This document shows, piece by piece, positions 36,446 through 45,661 of a DNA stretch of 64,000 nucleotides. The position numbers and the translations under genes were made by a program. Within the stretch, counting starts at the first letter, position 1; the number at the start of each line of letters is the position of its first letter. This stretch comes from CAIKMD01 sp963803265. GTDB taxonomy: Bacteria; Pseudomonadota; Alphaproteobacteria; ATCC43930; CGMCC-115725. Below the pieces are notes generated by a model. The model saw only the letters and a list, made by a program, of their open reading frames with translations. It was not told the origin of the DNA and made no database searches. The DNA lies in contig CAWDLZ010000029.1 in the NCBI GenBank assembly GCA_963803265.1, positions 62,001-126,000 of the forward strand, given 5' to 3'.

Positions 36446-37309
36446 ATGATTCTTCGCAAAGCTCCCTGGCACGATTACAGCGGCAAATTCTCGCCCTTCA
36501 AGACGGCGGTGCTGGTCGCGCTGTTCATCCCGGGTTCCTTGACCACGGCGTGGTTCTCGCTCGACCAGCTCGGCGCCATGCCCTTGACCGAGGCGATCCA
36601 TGAATTCGGCGATTGGACGATCCGGCTTATCTTCATCTCGCTGACGATCACGCCGGCCCGCATCGTGCTGCAATGGCCGGGATTGCTGCAGGTCCGGCGC
36701 ATGATCGGCGTCGCCGCCTTCTGCTATGGCGCGACACATATCTTGCTTTATATCGCCGACGAGGCGTTCGACATCCCGACCGTGATCTCGGAAATCGTGC
36801 TGCGGATTTACCTCACCATCGGCTTCACCGCGCTCTTCAGCCTTGCCGTTCTGGCGACGACCTCGACCGATGGCTGGCAGCGCCGCCTGGGGCCGAGGCG
36901 CTGGCAGAAACTCCATCGAATCGCTTACGGCGTCGGCCTCCTCGCCGTCATCCATTTCTTCATGCAGTCGAAGCTCGACGAATGGGAGCCCTCGGTTATG
37001 GCGGGCATTTATGCCTGGCTGATGGGCTGCCGCGCGATCGTCTGGTATTCCGGCCGCGGCGGGCTGTCGCCGCGGACGATGGCCGGCATGAGCCTCGTCG
37101 CGGGAATCGGCACTGCCTTGGGCGAGGCGTTCTATTTCTGGCTCGCGATGGGCGCGCCCGTCCCCCTGGTGCTCATGGCCGATCTCTCGCTCGACACGGG
37201 CTTGCGGCCGGCTTGGGTGGTGTTGGCCTCGACCGCCGCGGTGGCGGTCGTGGGTGGGCTACGGACCATCGTCAAGCCGCCGTCCAAGGCGCGGCTCCGC
37301 CCGGCCTAA
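36446..37309 (+). CDS. msrQ: MsrQ-like heme b membrane protein (ferric reductase-like domain)
   Basis: Integral membrane cytochrome b of 287 residues that, in other bacteria, passes quinol electrons to the periplasmic methionine sulfoxide reductase MsrP. Helices such as TAVLVALFIPGSLTTAWFSL and MIGVAAFCYGATHILLYIAD (heme-ligand His), plus KLHRIAYGVGLLAVIHFFMQ (two more candidate His), match the family. It is longer than usual, with extra C-terminal helices. No msrP gene is visible in the window, so its partner is either elsewhere or different. Confidence 0.82.
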   Translation: MILRKAPWHDYSGKFSPFKTAVLVALFIPGSLTTAWFSLDQLGAMPLTEAIHEFGDWTIRLIFISLTITPARIVLQWPGLLQVRRMIGVAAFCYGATHILLYIADEAFDIPTVISEIVLRIYLTIGFTALFSLAVLATTSTDGWQRRLGPRRWQKLHRIAYGVGLLAVIHFFMQSKLDEWEPSVMAGIYAWLMGCRAIVWYSGRGGLSPRTMAGMSLVAGIGTALGEAFYFWLAMGAPVPLVLMADLSLDTGLRPAWVVLASTAAVAVVGGLRTIVKPPSKARLRPA

Positions 37310-37334
37310 ACACCGCTGGTTTGCCTTCGCACGT

Positions 37335-37523
37335 CTAGGTGCTACGGCGCTTCGCCATCACGTAATCGAGCTTCTGCTTGGCGAGGCGCTTCAATGCCGC
37401 CTCGCCCGCCGCAGGAACGCCGACGATCGTGGCCTCGATGCCGGTCGCGGCATCGACCGCGGTCACCTTCACCGTGCCGCCGACACGCAAAAATTCAAAG
37501 ATGATCTCGCGCTCCGCCGCCAT
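37335..37523 (-). CDS. DUF6898-type small protein
   Basis: 62-residue protein common in alphaproteobacteria and of unknown function. Blocks REIIFEFLRVGGTVKVTAVD, TGIEATIVGVPAAGEAALKR and a basic C-terminus suggest a small beta-sheet domain plus helix. It is convergent with msrQ and divergent from gcdH with about 44 bp between. Confidence 0.7.
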   Translation of the reverse strand: MAAEREIIFEFLRVGGTVKVTAVDAATGIEATIVGVPAAGEAALKRLAKQKLDYVMAKRRST

Positions 37524-37567
37524 GCCGCTAGAATACCGCCCTTTGTCGGATAATTGGAGAAACGTCG

Positions 37568-38755
37568 ATGGCGACCGCGCCGCGCAAGGAAAGGCCCAGC
37601 TTCACCTGGCAGGATCCGCTTTTGCTCGAAGAGGAATTATCGAGCGACGAGCGGATGGTGCGCGACAGCGCCCGCGCTTATGCCCAGGACAAACTCATGC
37701 CGCGGATCAAGCAAGCCTTCCGCGGCGAGCGTTTCGATCGCGAGATTCTGCCCGAGATGGGCAAGCTCGGTTTTCTCGGCGCGACGATCTCGGGTCATGG
37801 CTGCGCCGGGGTCAATTATGTCTGCTACGGCCTGGTCGCGCGCGAGCTCGAGCGGGTGGATAGCGGCTACCGCTCAACCTTGAGCGTGCAGTCGTCGCTG
37901 GTGATGGGGCCGATCAACGATTTCGGCACCGAGGAGCAGAAGCAGAAATACCTGCCCAAGCTCGCGACCGGCGAGTTGATCGGCTGCTTCGGCCTGACCG
38001 AGCCCGACCACGGCTCGGATGCCGGCGGGATGACCAGCCGCGCCAGACGAGTCGATGGCGGCTATGTGTTGAATGGCGCCAAGATGTGGATCAGCAATTC
38101 GCCGGTCGCCGATGTCATGGTGGTGTGGGCGAAGCTCGACGACGTCATTCGCGGCTTCATCCTGGAGCGCGGCATGACTGGGCTATCGACGCCGAACATC
38201 GAGGGCAAGTTCAGCTTGCGCGCCTCGATCACCGGCGAGATCGTGATGGCCGACGTGTTCGTGCCCGAGGCGAACTTGCTGCCCGGCGTCACCGGGCTGC
38301 GCGGCCCCTTCACCTGCCTCGACAATGCGCGCTACGGCATCGCCTGGGGCGCCCTGGGGGCGGCCGAGTTTTGCTGGCACGCCGCGCGCGACTACACGCT
38401 GTCGCGGCACGCTTTCGGCAAGCCCTTGGCAGGAACGCAACTTGTGCAGAAGAAACTTGCCGACATGATGACCGAGATCACGATCGGCTTGCATGCCTGT
38501 TTACGCTTAGGAAGGCTCAAGGACCAAGGCCGGGCCACGCCGGAAATGGTCTCGATCCTGAAGCGGAACTCGACCGGCAAGTCGCTCGACATTGCCCGCG
38601 CCGCCCGCGACATGCATGGCGCCAACGGCATCGTCAACGAGTATCACGTGATCCGCCACATGATGAATCTCGAGACCGTCAACACCTATGAGGGCACGCA
38701 TGACATCCACGCGCTCATCCTCGGCCGGGCGATGACTGGGATCGCCGCCTTCTAA
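37568..38755 (+). CDS. gcdH: Glutaryl-CoA dehydrogenase
   Basis: FAD enzyme oxidising and decarboxylating glutaryl-CoA to crotonyl-CoA in lysine/tryptophan/glutarate breakdown. 395 residues. GcdH features: SGYRSTLSVQSSLVMGPIND, CFGLTEPDHGSDAGGMTSRA, NGAKMWISNSPVADVMVVWA and the catalytic Glu in NTYEGTHDIHALILGRA. A glutarate-CoA-transferase-like gene lies 4 kb away at 42671-43822 and may provide the substrate. Confidence 0.95.
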   Translation: MATAPRKERPSFTWQDPLLLEEELSSDERMVRDSARAYAQDKLMPRIKQAFRGERFDREILPEMGKLGFLGATISGHGCAGVNYVCYGLVARELERVDSGYRSTLSVQSSLVMGPINDFGTEEQKQKYLPKLATGELIGCFGLTEPDHGSDAGGMTSRARRVDGGYVLNGAKMWISNSPVADVMVVWAKLDDVIRGFILERGMTGLSTPNIEGKFSLRASITGEIVMADVFVPEANLLPGVTGLRGPFTCLDNARYGIAWGALGAAEFCWHAARDYTLSRHAFGKPLAGTQLVQKKLADMMTEITIGLHACLRLGRLKDQGRATPEMVSILKRNSTGKSLDIARAARDMHGANGIVNEYHVIRHMMNLETVNTYEGTHDIHALILGRAMTGIAAF

Positions 38756-38783
38756 AATATCTTGCAAGTCGGGCGAGCGAAGA

Positions 38784-39263
38784 TCACGCCGCCGGCGTGA
38801 AGGCCGCGACGCGCGTCCCCAGCTCGACCGCGTGAGTCCAGAATCGCTCCAGCCTGCGCAATGTGCGGTGCGAGGAGACCAAATCGTCGCTCTGCACCAC
38901 CCCCTGGCTGAGCGAGGACATATGTCGCTCATGCATCCGCTTCAGCCGCTGCTGCAGGGCCATCCCCTTGTCGGACAGGCGGACACGCACCGAGCGGCGG
39001 TCATGCGAGGAGCGCTCCTGCACGATATAGCCGTTCTCGAGCATCTTTTTGACGTTATAGGAGACGTTCGAGCCGAGATAGCAACCTCTGAGGGTCAACT
39101 CGCCGACCGTCATCTCAAGATCGCCGATGTTGTAGAGGATCATGGCCTGCACGTTATTGATGTCATGCACGCCGTTGGAGTCGAGCTCGAGCTTCACGAC
39201 TTCGAGGAATTGGCGGTGAAGCCGCTCAACCAGGGCGATGAGATCGAGATATGCGGATTGCAT
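38784..39263 (-). CDS. MarR-family regulator, LdtR-like
   Basis: Winged-helix regulator of 159 residues. The long N-terminal helix LIALVERLHRQFLEVVKLEL, ILYNIGDLEMTVGELTLRG and YLGSNVSYNVKKMLENGYI with the wing SSHDRRSVRVRLSDKG match alphaproteobacterial LdtR, which controls L,D-transpeptidase and stress genes. No L,D-transpeptidase gene lies next to it here. Its upstream region contains a 16-bp AT-only palindrome that could be its own operator. Confidence 0.83.
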   Translation of the reverse strand: MQSAYLDLIALVERLHRQFLEVVKLELDSNGVHDINNVQAMILYNIGDLEMTVGELTLRGCYLGSNVSYNVKKMLENGYIVQERSSHDRRSVRVRLSDKGMALQQRLKRMHERHMSSLSQGVVQSDDLVSSHRTLRRLERFWTHAVELGTRVAAFTPAA

Positions 39264-39365
39264 TGAAACCTCGCGAGCGAAAACTTGTCGCGAAGTTTAG
39301 GGTCGCATGCATTAAAGTTCGGTTACGCGCCCTGCGATGAAACGGCCGAGGAACAACTTAAGGTA

Positions 39366-39381
39366 AATTATTTAAATAATT
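39366..39381. promoter_or_regulatory. AT-only 16-bp palindrome upstream of the MarR gene
   Basis: AATTATTTAAATAATT is a perfect palindrome about 100 bp before the LdtR-like start, inside the AT-rich stretch 39264-39421. In DNA this GC-rich such a run is conspicuous. MarR dimers bind palindromes of this size, so an operator is a reasonable guess; UP-element-like promoter sequence is the alternative. Confidence 0.4.
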
Positions 39382-39421
39382 GAATATAAAGCAAAATAAT
39401 TCCGGCTGTCGCGTTGTCCGC

Positions 39422-41719
39422 TCAGGGCGGCACGAGGCTCAGCTTGCCACCGCCGGCATCGGCGCTGAACCTGAGATAGGTCACGTCGCGCCAGGGCGCC
39501 ATCAGGTCGCCGTAATGCGGCGACAACGGGTTACCGGACTGGCCGGGCGTCACCATGAAGCGCGCCGCGTCCGGCGCGGCCATATCGACGATCATCCGCA
39601 GGGTCGGCCCGTGAACCGCAGTGAAGGGCTGGGTCTCATTCCCGACCGCCATGGTAGCGTTGTCGATGGTATCGAAGCTGCCATCGTCGGGAATCGCAAG
39701 GCCGAGCCAAGCGCCGATGACGGGCAGTCGCGACCATACCGGATGTGAAAAGCTCGCCGGATGCGCCACGCCCCAGCGCCAGTCCTTCATGTCGGCCCCA
39801 TAGCGCTGGCTCAACTCGGCGAGCGCGCGATCGAGCGCCGCGCCAAGCTGTCGCGGGCAGGTCTCGGCCTCGGGCGTGTCGCTGCGCTTGCACCATTCGG
39901 CATGGGCGCGGAGGATATTCTCGATCACGTCGGGATGGAGTCCCCAATAAGCATTGAAATCGGGCCCTAGCTTTTCCGCGAAAATTTGGCGGTTGAATTC
40001 GCGCAGCCAGGCGATGAACAGCAGCGGCTCGATCCGATCGCGCGTCATCCGCCCGTCCCATGTCGCCAGCAGCCGGATCGCCTCCGCCCGATTGGGCGAG
40101 GACGGGGTAGCGCCGAGCATCAGAGGCAACAGGTGCAGCGCCGCCTCGGATAGCGTATCGCCCTGCATCGCGGCCGAGCCGTCGGGCGACTGCACCGGCA
40201 CGGCATCGAGCAATTCGCCGATCCGTTCGGCGCGATAGGGCAGCTCCCAGTCGCGAGTAATGAGATAGGGATAGGAATCCGGCACGATCTTGTTGTTAGC
40301 GGCATAGAATCGTCCGCTCGGCGGATTGAACCCCAACGGCAGCGCCTCGAAGGGCACGAACCCGGTCCATTCGTATTCTCCGGTCCAGCCCGGCACAGGC
40401 ATGGCGCCATCGCCCTTGGCGCGAATCGGTATCCGAGCCGGGGCGAGAAAGCCGATATTCCCAGCAATATCGGCATAGACGATGTCCTGCTCGGGCGCGA
40501 CGGCTGGGCGCAAGGCGGCATGAAAGGCGTCCCAGTCGCGCGCATGCGTCATGTCCCACAGCGCCTGCGGCGTGCGATCCTCGCCCTGCAGCCACGTGGC
40601 GGATAGCGCCAGCACCGGCTTGCTTGCCCCGGCATCCGAGATCACCGGTCCGTGCCGTGTCGCCCGGACCGTGATCGTCACCGGATCGCCGCCGCGAACC
40701 AGGATCTTCTCTTGACGGGTCACGAATGGCACCGAGCCGGCTTCGGTCAGGTAACGGCTCGGATCGGCGGGATCCACTTTCTCGACGAAGACATCCTCGA
40801 CATCGCCGCCGGTCGTGCTGAAGCCCCAGGCGATGCGCCGATTATGTCCGATCACCACCATCGGCCAGCCCGCCGAAGTGACGCCGGAGAGGGTGTCGCC
40901 TGGCGTCTCGATCCGCGCGAGATACCATACGCCTGGCGCCGAGAAGTCGAGATGCGTGTCATTGGCGAGGATCGGCTTGCCCGAGGCGGAATGCTGGCCG
41001 TTGACCACCCATTCATTCGAAGCCGGCGCCTGCGGCGGCAGGCCATCGAGCACCCCTCCGATATCGCCCAGGACGATGGGCGCGTCGCTCGGATAGGCCG
41101 GAAACAGCACGCCAAGCTCGGCCGGCCCGAGGCGTTGCGAGAGAAGCTGGCGCAGCATCTCTAACCGATAATTGGTGGTGAGCCTTAAATCCATGATCTT
41201 GCCCCAGACCAGCGAATTGATCGGCGTCCAGGCTTCGGGCCGCACGCCCAGCACGGCGTATTCGGGCGGCAGCGCACGTCTGGTGGCGAGGAAGGCGTTG
41301 ACGCCCGCGGCGTAGCCATCGTAGACGCCGCGCAGGGCGGGCGATAAGAGCGGATACTGCTCGGCCGCCGATCGGTAGAGGCCGAGCGTGCGCATCGCCC
41401 GGTCGCTGGCGAGCGCGCGCGGACCGAACCACTCGGCCAGCCTGCCAGCACCGTAGCGGCGCATCAAATCCATCTGGAACAGGCGGTCCTGGGCATGAAC
41501 GAAGCCGAGGGCAAAGGCCGCGTCGCGGTCGTTCTGGGCCGCGATGGTCGGGATGCCGTGAGCGTCGCGGGTGACGGTGACCGCGCTGCCAAGGCCGGGC
41601 AAAGCGAGAACGCCGTTGGTGATCGGCAGCGAGGAGCGCAGCCACAGATAGGCGCCGCTGGCGCCGATGACGGCGAGCAACAGGAGGCTCAGCACGATTC
41701 GGCGGAGGACGCGCCACAT
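39422..41719 (-). CDS. Penicillin acylase (Ntn-hydrolase) family protein
   Basis: 765-residue exported Ntn hydrolase that should self-cleave into alpha and beta chains and hydrolyse amide bonds such as acyl-homoserine lactones, acylated amines or beta-lactam side chains. An N-terminal helix (IVLSLLLLAVIGASGAYLWL) is the signal. AALGFVHAQDRLFQMDLMRR is the alpha-chain hallmark. The maturation site lies in QAPASNEWVVNGQHSASGKP, with the new N-terminal Ser nucleophile. NDTHLDFSAPGVWYLARI and RIAWGFSTTGGDVEDVF follow. The substrate cannot be assigned. It is divergent from the 2OG dioxygenase gene with 64 bp between. Confidence 0.92.
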   Translation of the reverse strand: MWRVLRRIVLSLLLLAVIGASGAYLWLRSSLPITNGVLALPGLGSAVTVTRDAHGIPTIAAQNDRDAAFALGFVHAQDRLFQMDLMRRYGAGRLAEWFGPRALASDRAMRTLGLYRSAAEQYPLLSPALRGVYDGYAAGVNAFLATRRALPPEYAVLGVRPEAWTPINSLVWGKIMDLRLTTNYRLEMLRQLLSQRLGPAELGVLFPAYPSDAPIVLGDIGGVLDGLPPQAPASNEWVVNGQHSASGKPILANDTHLDFSAPGVWYLARIETPGDTLSGVTSAGWPMVVIGHNRRIAWGFSTTGGDVEDVFVEKVDPADPSRYLTEAGSVPFVTRQEKILVRGGDPVTITVRATRHGPVISDAGASKPVLALSATWLQGEDRTPQALWDMTHARDWDAFHAALRPAVAPEQDIVYADIAGNIGFLAPARIPIRAKGDGAMPVPGWTGEYEWTGFVPFEALPLGFNPPSGRFYAANNKIVPDSYPYLITRDWELPYRAERIGELLDAVPVQSPDGSAAMQGDTLSEAALHLLPLMLGATPSSPNRAEAIRLLATWDGRMTRDRIEPLLFIAWLREFNRQIFAEKLGPDFNAYWGLHPDVIENILRAHAEWCKRSDTPEAETCPRQLGAALDRALAELSQRYGADMKDWRWGVAHPASFSHPVWSRLPVIGAWLGLAIPDDGSFDTIDNATMAVGNETQPFTAVHGPTLRMIVDMAAPDAARFMVTPGQSGNPLSPHYGDLMAPWRDVTYLRFSADAGGGKLSLVPP

Positions 41720-41783
41720 CTTCGATCAGTCTATACGCTCGCCCCGGATCGGCGCTATCTTCGTGGTCTCCCTGGAGACCGAC

Positions 41784-42674
41784 ATGCCCTTCGCCGTCGA
41801 ACCCCTGCACCCCATTTTCGCCGCGCGCGTCACCGGACTCGACCTGACGAGGCCTTTACTCCAGGACGAGGCGCGCGCGGTGATGGCGCTGATGGACGCT
41901 TACGCGGTCTGCGTCTACCCGAACGCGGTCCCGCTAACCGACGATCAGCACATCGCCTTCAGCCGCAATCTCGGCCCGATGCAGCGCGGTCGCGTGCTGA
42001 CCGTTACCGGCCGGAAGGAGCGGCTCGCCGCTCATCCCGAGCTGGTCGATGTCGGCAATCTCGATCCCGACGGCAACATCCAGGCGCCCGACAGCCGCGC
42101 GCGCGCCTTCAACAACGGCAACCGGCTGTGGCACACGGATATGTCGTTCCACCCGAACCGCGCGACCTATTCCTTGCTGAATGCCCATGTCGTCCCGCCG
42201 CAAGACGGCGATACCGAATTCGCCGACGAGCGCGCCGCCTATGACGCGCTGCCCGAGGCGATGAAGGCGAGGATCGAGAACCTCGTCGCCTCGCACTCGA
42301 TCTGGCATTCGCGGATGCTGTCCGGTTTCCCGGAGCCGACGAGGGAGGAAATCAAGTCACGCCCGCCCGCCGAGCATCGCATCGCGCAGGTCCATCCGAC
42401 CTCGGGGCGGAAGACCCTCTACCTCGCCTCGCACGCCTCGCATATCGTGGGGCTGCCCGTCGAAGACGGAAAAGCCCTGCTGAAGGAGCTGACGGACTTC
42501 GCGACCCAGCGGCAATTCGTCTATCGCCACGAATGGACGCGCGGCGATGTCGTGATCTGGGACAATCGCTGCGTGATGCACCGCGCGACGCCGTTCGAGG
42601 ATTTGACATACAAGCGCGACATGCGCCGCACCACCTGCCGCGAGCACGAGATCGTCGAAGCCTTCATGCACTAA
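41784..42674 (+). CDS. TauD/TfdA-family 2-oxoglutarate dioxygenase
   Basis: Fe(II)/2OG-dependent dioxygenase of 296 residues. Iron ligands are seen in RLWHTDMSFHPN (His and Asp) and NRCVMHRATPF (distal His); the 2OG Arg lies in YKRDMRRTTC. The ATG at 41784 follows GGAG, and the upstream extension lacks family features. Substrates of this family include taurine, alkyl sulfates, aryloxyacids and carboxylates; none is indicated here. Its end overlaps the convergent CoA-transferase gene by 4 bp. Confidence 0.9.
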   Translation: MPFAVEPLHPIFAARVTGLDLTRPLLQDEARAVMALMDAYAVCVYPNAVPLTDDQHIAFSRNLGPMQRGRVLTVTGRKERLAAHPELVDVGNLDPDGNIQAPDSRARAFNNGNRLWHTDMSFHPNRATYSLLNAHVVPPQDGDTEFADERAAYDALPEAMKARIENLVASHSIWHSRMLSGFPEPTREEIKSRPPAEHRIAQVHPTSGRKTLYLASHASHIVGLPVEDGKALLKELTDFATQRQFVYRHEWTRGDVVIWDNRCVMHRATPFEDLTYKRDMRRTTCREHEIVEAFMH

Positions 42675-43822
42675 AGTCCCAGCTCTTTCAGGATCGCCGC
42701 TCGGTCGGCGTCAAGATCGGGCGCGGGATCACGAGTCGCCGGATCCGCGAACGCCGACATTTTCAAGGGATTGCCCGAAAGCTTGAAGGTTCCGCCGCTG
42801 CCATCCGGCACCGAAACCAGCATATTGCGCGCCGCGACCTGCGGATGGGCTAGGGCCTGGGCGATATTGTTGATGGGACCGCACGGCACGCCCGCCTTGC
42901 CGAGAATCGCGATCCACTCGGCGGTGGTGTTCGCCTCGAGTACCGCCTCGATCTCGCTCTCCAATCGCTGCTGATGCCGCAAGCGCAGCGCGTTGGTCTT
43001 GTAGTCCGGGTTTTGCGCCATCTCGGGCCGGCCGAGCGCGGCGGCAAGCTTGACGAACAACCCGTCATTGCCGGCGGCGATGATGATGTTGCCGTCCCCG
43101 GTCTTGAATGCCTGGAACGGCGTGATCGTCGCATGGCGCGCCCCGAGCGGCCCCGGGATTTTGCCTTCCACCGTATAGCGCACGACCACGGCTTCGAGCA
43201 GCGCAAGCTGACAATCGAACATGCCGATGTCGATCTTCGTCGCCTCGCCGGTCTTGAGGCGATGGTAGAGCGCGGCGTTGACCGCGATCGCCGTGTATAG
43301 CCCCGCGCCGATATCGCCGATCGACATGCCGACGCGCGCCGGCGGGCCGCCGGGAAAGCCGGTGACGCTCATCATGCCCCCCAGTCCCTGCACGACCATG
43401 TCGTAAGCGGGATCGGTCGAGTTCGGGCCGGTATGACCGAAGCCTGAGGCGCAGGCATAGATTAGCGCAGGGTAGCGCGGATGAAGCGTCTCCCAGCCAA
43501 GCCCGAGCTTTTCCATCGTGCCGGGACGGAAATTCTCTACGAGCACGTCGGCTTTCTCCAAAAGCTTATCGAAGATGCGCCGGTCGTCCGGCGATTTGAG
43601 ATCGAGCGCGATCGATTGCTTGCCGCGATTGATCGAGGCGAAATAGGCCGACTTGCCGTTGACGAAGGGGCCGTATTCGCGCGCGTCATCGCCGGTGCGC
43701 GGCTGCTCGACCTTGATGACCCTCGCGCCCAACTCGGCCATCAGCAAAGTGCAGTAAGGCCCTGCGAGGATGCGCGACAGATCGACGACGCTAACGCCCG
43801 ATAGCGGCCCTCGAGAGGCCAT
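42671..43822 (-). CDS. Class III CoA-transferase (CaiB/BaiF; glutarate CoA-transferase-like)
   Basis: 383-residue family III CoA-transferase. Opening VVDLSRILAGPYCTLLMAEL, then RGKQSIALDLKSPDD, NFRPGTMEKLGLGWETL, YDMVVQGLGGMMSVTG and the region DIGMFDCQLALLEA, close to the catalytic Asp. The stretches RHATITPFQAFKTGDGN and AGVPCGPINNIAQAL resemble SUGCT, the succinyl-CoA:glutarate transferase. With gcdH nearby, glutarate activation is a reasonable assignment, but other acids are possible. Confidence 0.85.
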   Translation of the reverse strand: MASRGPLSGVSVVDLSRILAGPYCTLLMAELGARVIKVEQPRTGDDAREYGPFVNGKSAYFASINRGKQSIALDLKSPDDRRIFDKLLEKADVLVENFRPGTMEKLGLGWETLHPRYPALIYACASGFGHTGPNSTDPAYDMVVQGLGGMMSVTGFPGGPPARVGMSIGDIGAGLYTAIAVNAALYHRLKTGEATKIDIGMFDCQLALLEAVVVRYTVEGKIPGPLGARHATITPFQAFKTGDGNIIIAAGNDGLFVKLAAALGRPEMAQNPDYKTNALRLRHQQRLESEIEAVLEANTTAEWIAILGKAGVPCGPINNIAQALAHPQVAARNMLVSVPDGSGGTFKLSGNPLKMSAFADPATRDPAPDLDADRAAILKELGL

Positions 43823-43916
43823 GATGCCACCCCAAAGAAATCGGTCTCCGTCTTAGCCGAAGCCCCGCGGCCCGGCAACGCTTGATCCGCGGCGTCGCTT
43901 GCGCGATGGTCGCCCA

Positions 43917-44759
43917 ATGATCGAGCGCGGAATTTCCTGCCTCGGGCCGCACGGCTTTCATCGTCTCGCCTATGCCGAATGGCCCGGACCGGCGGACGCG
44001 CCGACCTTGCTGTGCATTCACGGTCTCACCCGCAATGGCCGCGACTTCGACGCGCTGGCCGAGGCGCTGTCGCCGCAGTATCGCGTGGTCTGCCCCGATA
44101 TCGCGGGCCGCGGCAACAGCGAATTTCTCGCCGACGCGGCCGATTACAATTATTCCGTCTATCTCGCCGACATCGCCGCGCTGATTGCCCGGCTTGACGT
44201 CGAGCGGCTCGATTTTGTCGGCAGCTCGATGGGCGGCATAATCGGCATCCTGATGGCGGCGCTGCCCAATGCCCCGATCCGGCGGCTCGTCCTCAACGAT
44301 GTCGGGCCGTTGGTGCCGAAGGCCGCGCTCCTACGCATCGCCGCCTATGTCGGGCTCGATCCGAGCTTTCCCGACCTTGCCGCGCTCGAAGCATGCCTGC
44401 GCCTGATTCATGCGCCTTTCGGCCCGCTCGACGATGCGCAATGGCGTCACCTCGCGAGCCACAGCGCGCGGCGCAAGCCCGACGGCAGTTTGGGTCTCGC
44501 CTATGACCCGAAGATCGCAGCGGCTTTGAACAGCGGACCGATCGAGGATGTCGATCTGTGGGCGCAATGGGATGCGATAAAATGTCCGGTGCTGGCGTTG
44601 CGCGGCGCGATATCGGACATTCTGCCCGCAGAGGTCGCAGCGGCAATGACGCGGCGCGGCCCTTGCGCGCGGCTCGTCGAGTTTCCCGGAATCGGCCACG
44701 CTCCCGCCTTGATGGCGGCGGATCAAATCGGCGCGATACGCGATTTTCTGCTTGCCTGA
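43917..44759 (+). CDS. Alpha/beta hydrolase
   Basis: About 280 residues. The oxyanion region LLCIHGLTRNGRDFDALAEA, nucleophile elbow DFVGSSMGGIIG with Ser, acid-loop region LALRGAISDILPA and FPGIGHAPALM with His form a complete triad. It could act on esters, lactones or related bonds. ATG 43917 is taken; one six codons upstream is possible. Its stop overlaps the start of the next gene. Confidence 0.88.
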   Translation: MIERGISCLGPHGFHRLAYAEWPGPADAPTLLCIHGLTRNGRDFDALAEALSPQYRVVCPDIAGRGNSEFLADAADYNYSVYLADIAALIARLDVERLDFVGSSMGGIIGILMAALPNAPIRRLVLNDVGPLVPKAALLRIAAYVGLDPSFPDLAALEACLRLIHAPFGPLDDAQWRHLASHSARRKPDGSLGLAYDPKIAAALNSGPIEDVDLWAQWDAIKCPVLALRGAISDILPAEVAAAMTRRGPCARLVEFPGIGHAPALMAADQIGAIRDFLLA

Positions 44760-45661
44760 GCTCACCGGCTATCTCGCGCCCGACGGGTTCCTCGCCGAGC
44801 TTCAGCACGAGCTGGGCGGCGAGAAGCTCGAGACTCACGGCCGCCTCGTCCTCGCGCCGGGACCGCCGCGCGCGATCGCCTGGGCCGCGAACATCTGGTA
44901 CGACCCGGTACGCTTGTCCGTCCGCTCGATCGGCGACGCCGCCAAGCAATTGCGCAGCGTTCAACGCAATTGGGCGCTCTATTCCGTGACGCATCACCGC
45001 CGCGCCGCGCTGATCGCCGCGAAGCTTCCCAGAAGTCTCGGCCAAGCCACTGACCTTCGGCATGCCTGCGCCGACCGCGCCGCTCGGCTCCTGGAGCTTG
45101 ATCGAGCCCGAGACGATCCTCGCCGCCGCGCGCTGCTCCAGCCCGTTCCCGAATGGCGAGCCCCACTTCGTCGAGGACCACGCGGCGCCGCCGAGCCGCG
45201 CCTATCTCAAGCTGTGGGAGGCGTTCACCGTCTTGGGTGTCCAACCCAAGCGCGGCGAGGTCTGTCTCGATCTCGGCGCCGCGCCCGGCGGCTGGAGCTG
45301 GGTGCTGCAGCGCCTGGGCGGCTCGGTGATCGCGGTCGATAAGGCAGCGCTCGATCCCCGCATCGCCGCCCTGCCGGGGATCGAGTTTCGCAAGGCCAGC
45401 GCGTTCGCGTTGACCCCAGAAGAATTCGGCGCGGTCAACTGGTTGTTCTCGGATGTCGTCGCTTATCCGAAGCGCCTGCTGACGCTCGTCGAGAAATTCC
45501 TGGCGGCAGGCACGGTTGCGAACTTCCTGTGCACGATCAAGTTCCAGGGCGCGACCGATTTCGAGACACAGGCGCGCTTTGCCGCGATTCCGGGCTCGCG
45601 CCTCCTGCACCTCCACGCCAACAAGCACGAGCTGACCTGGGTGAAGCTCAGCCCTTCCTGA
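44752..45661 (+). CDS. RlmM-like 23S rRNA 2'-O-ribose methyltransferase, frameshifted
   Basis: SAM-dependent methyltransferase of about 303 residues. The N-terminal part resembles a THUMP/RNA-binding domain (WYDPVRLSVRSIGDAAKQLR); the RrmJ-fold domain has CLDLGAAPGGWSWVLQRLGG (SAM site), AVDKAALDPRIAAL and LFSDVVAYPKRLLTL. TTG start at 44752 within the preceding stop region. The frame breaks at about 45031, where CCCAGAAGTC should be CCCGAAGTC to read AKLPEVSAKPLTFGMP. It overlaps hemB by 14 bp, tail to tail. Confidence 0.82.
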
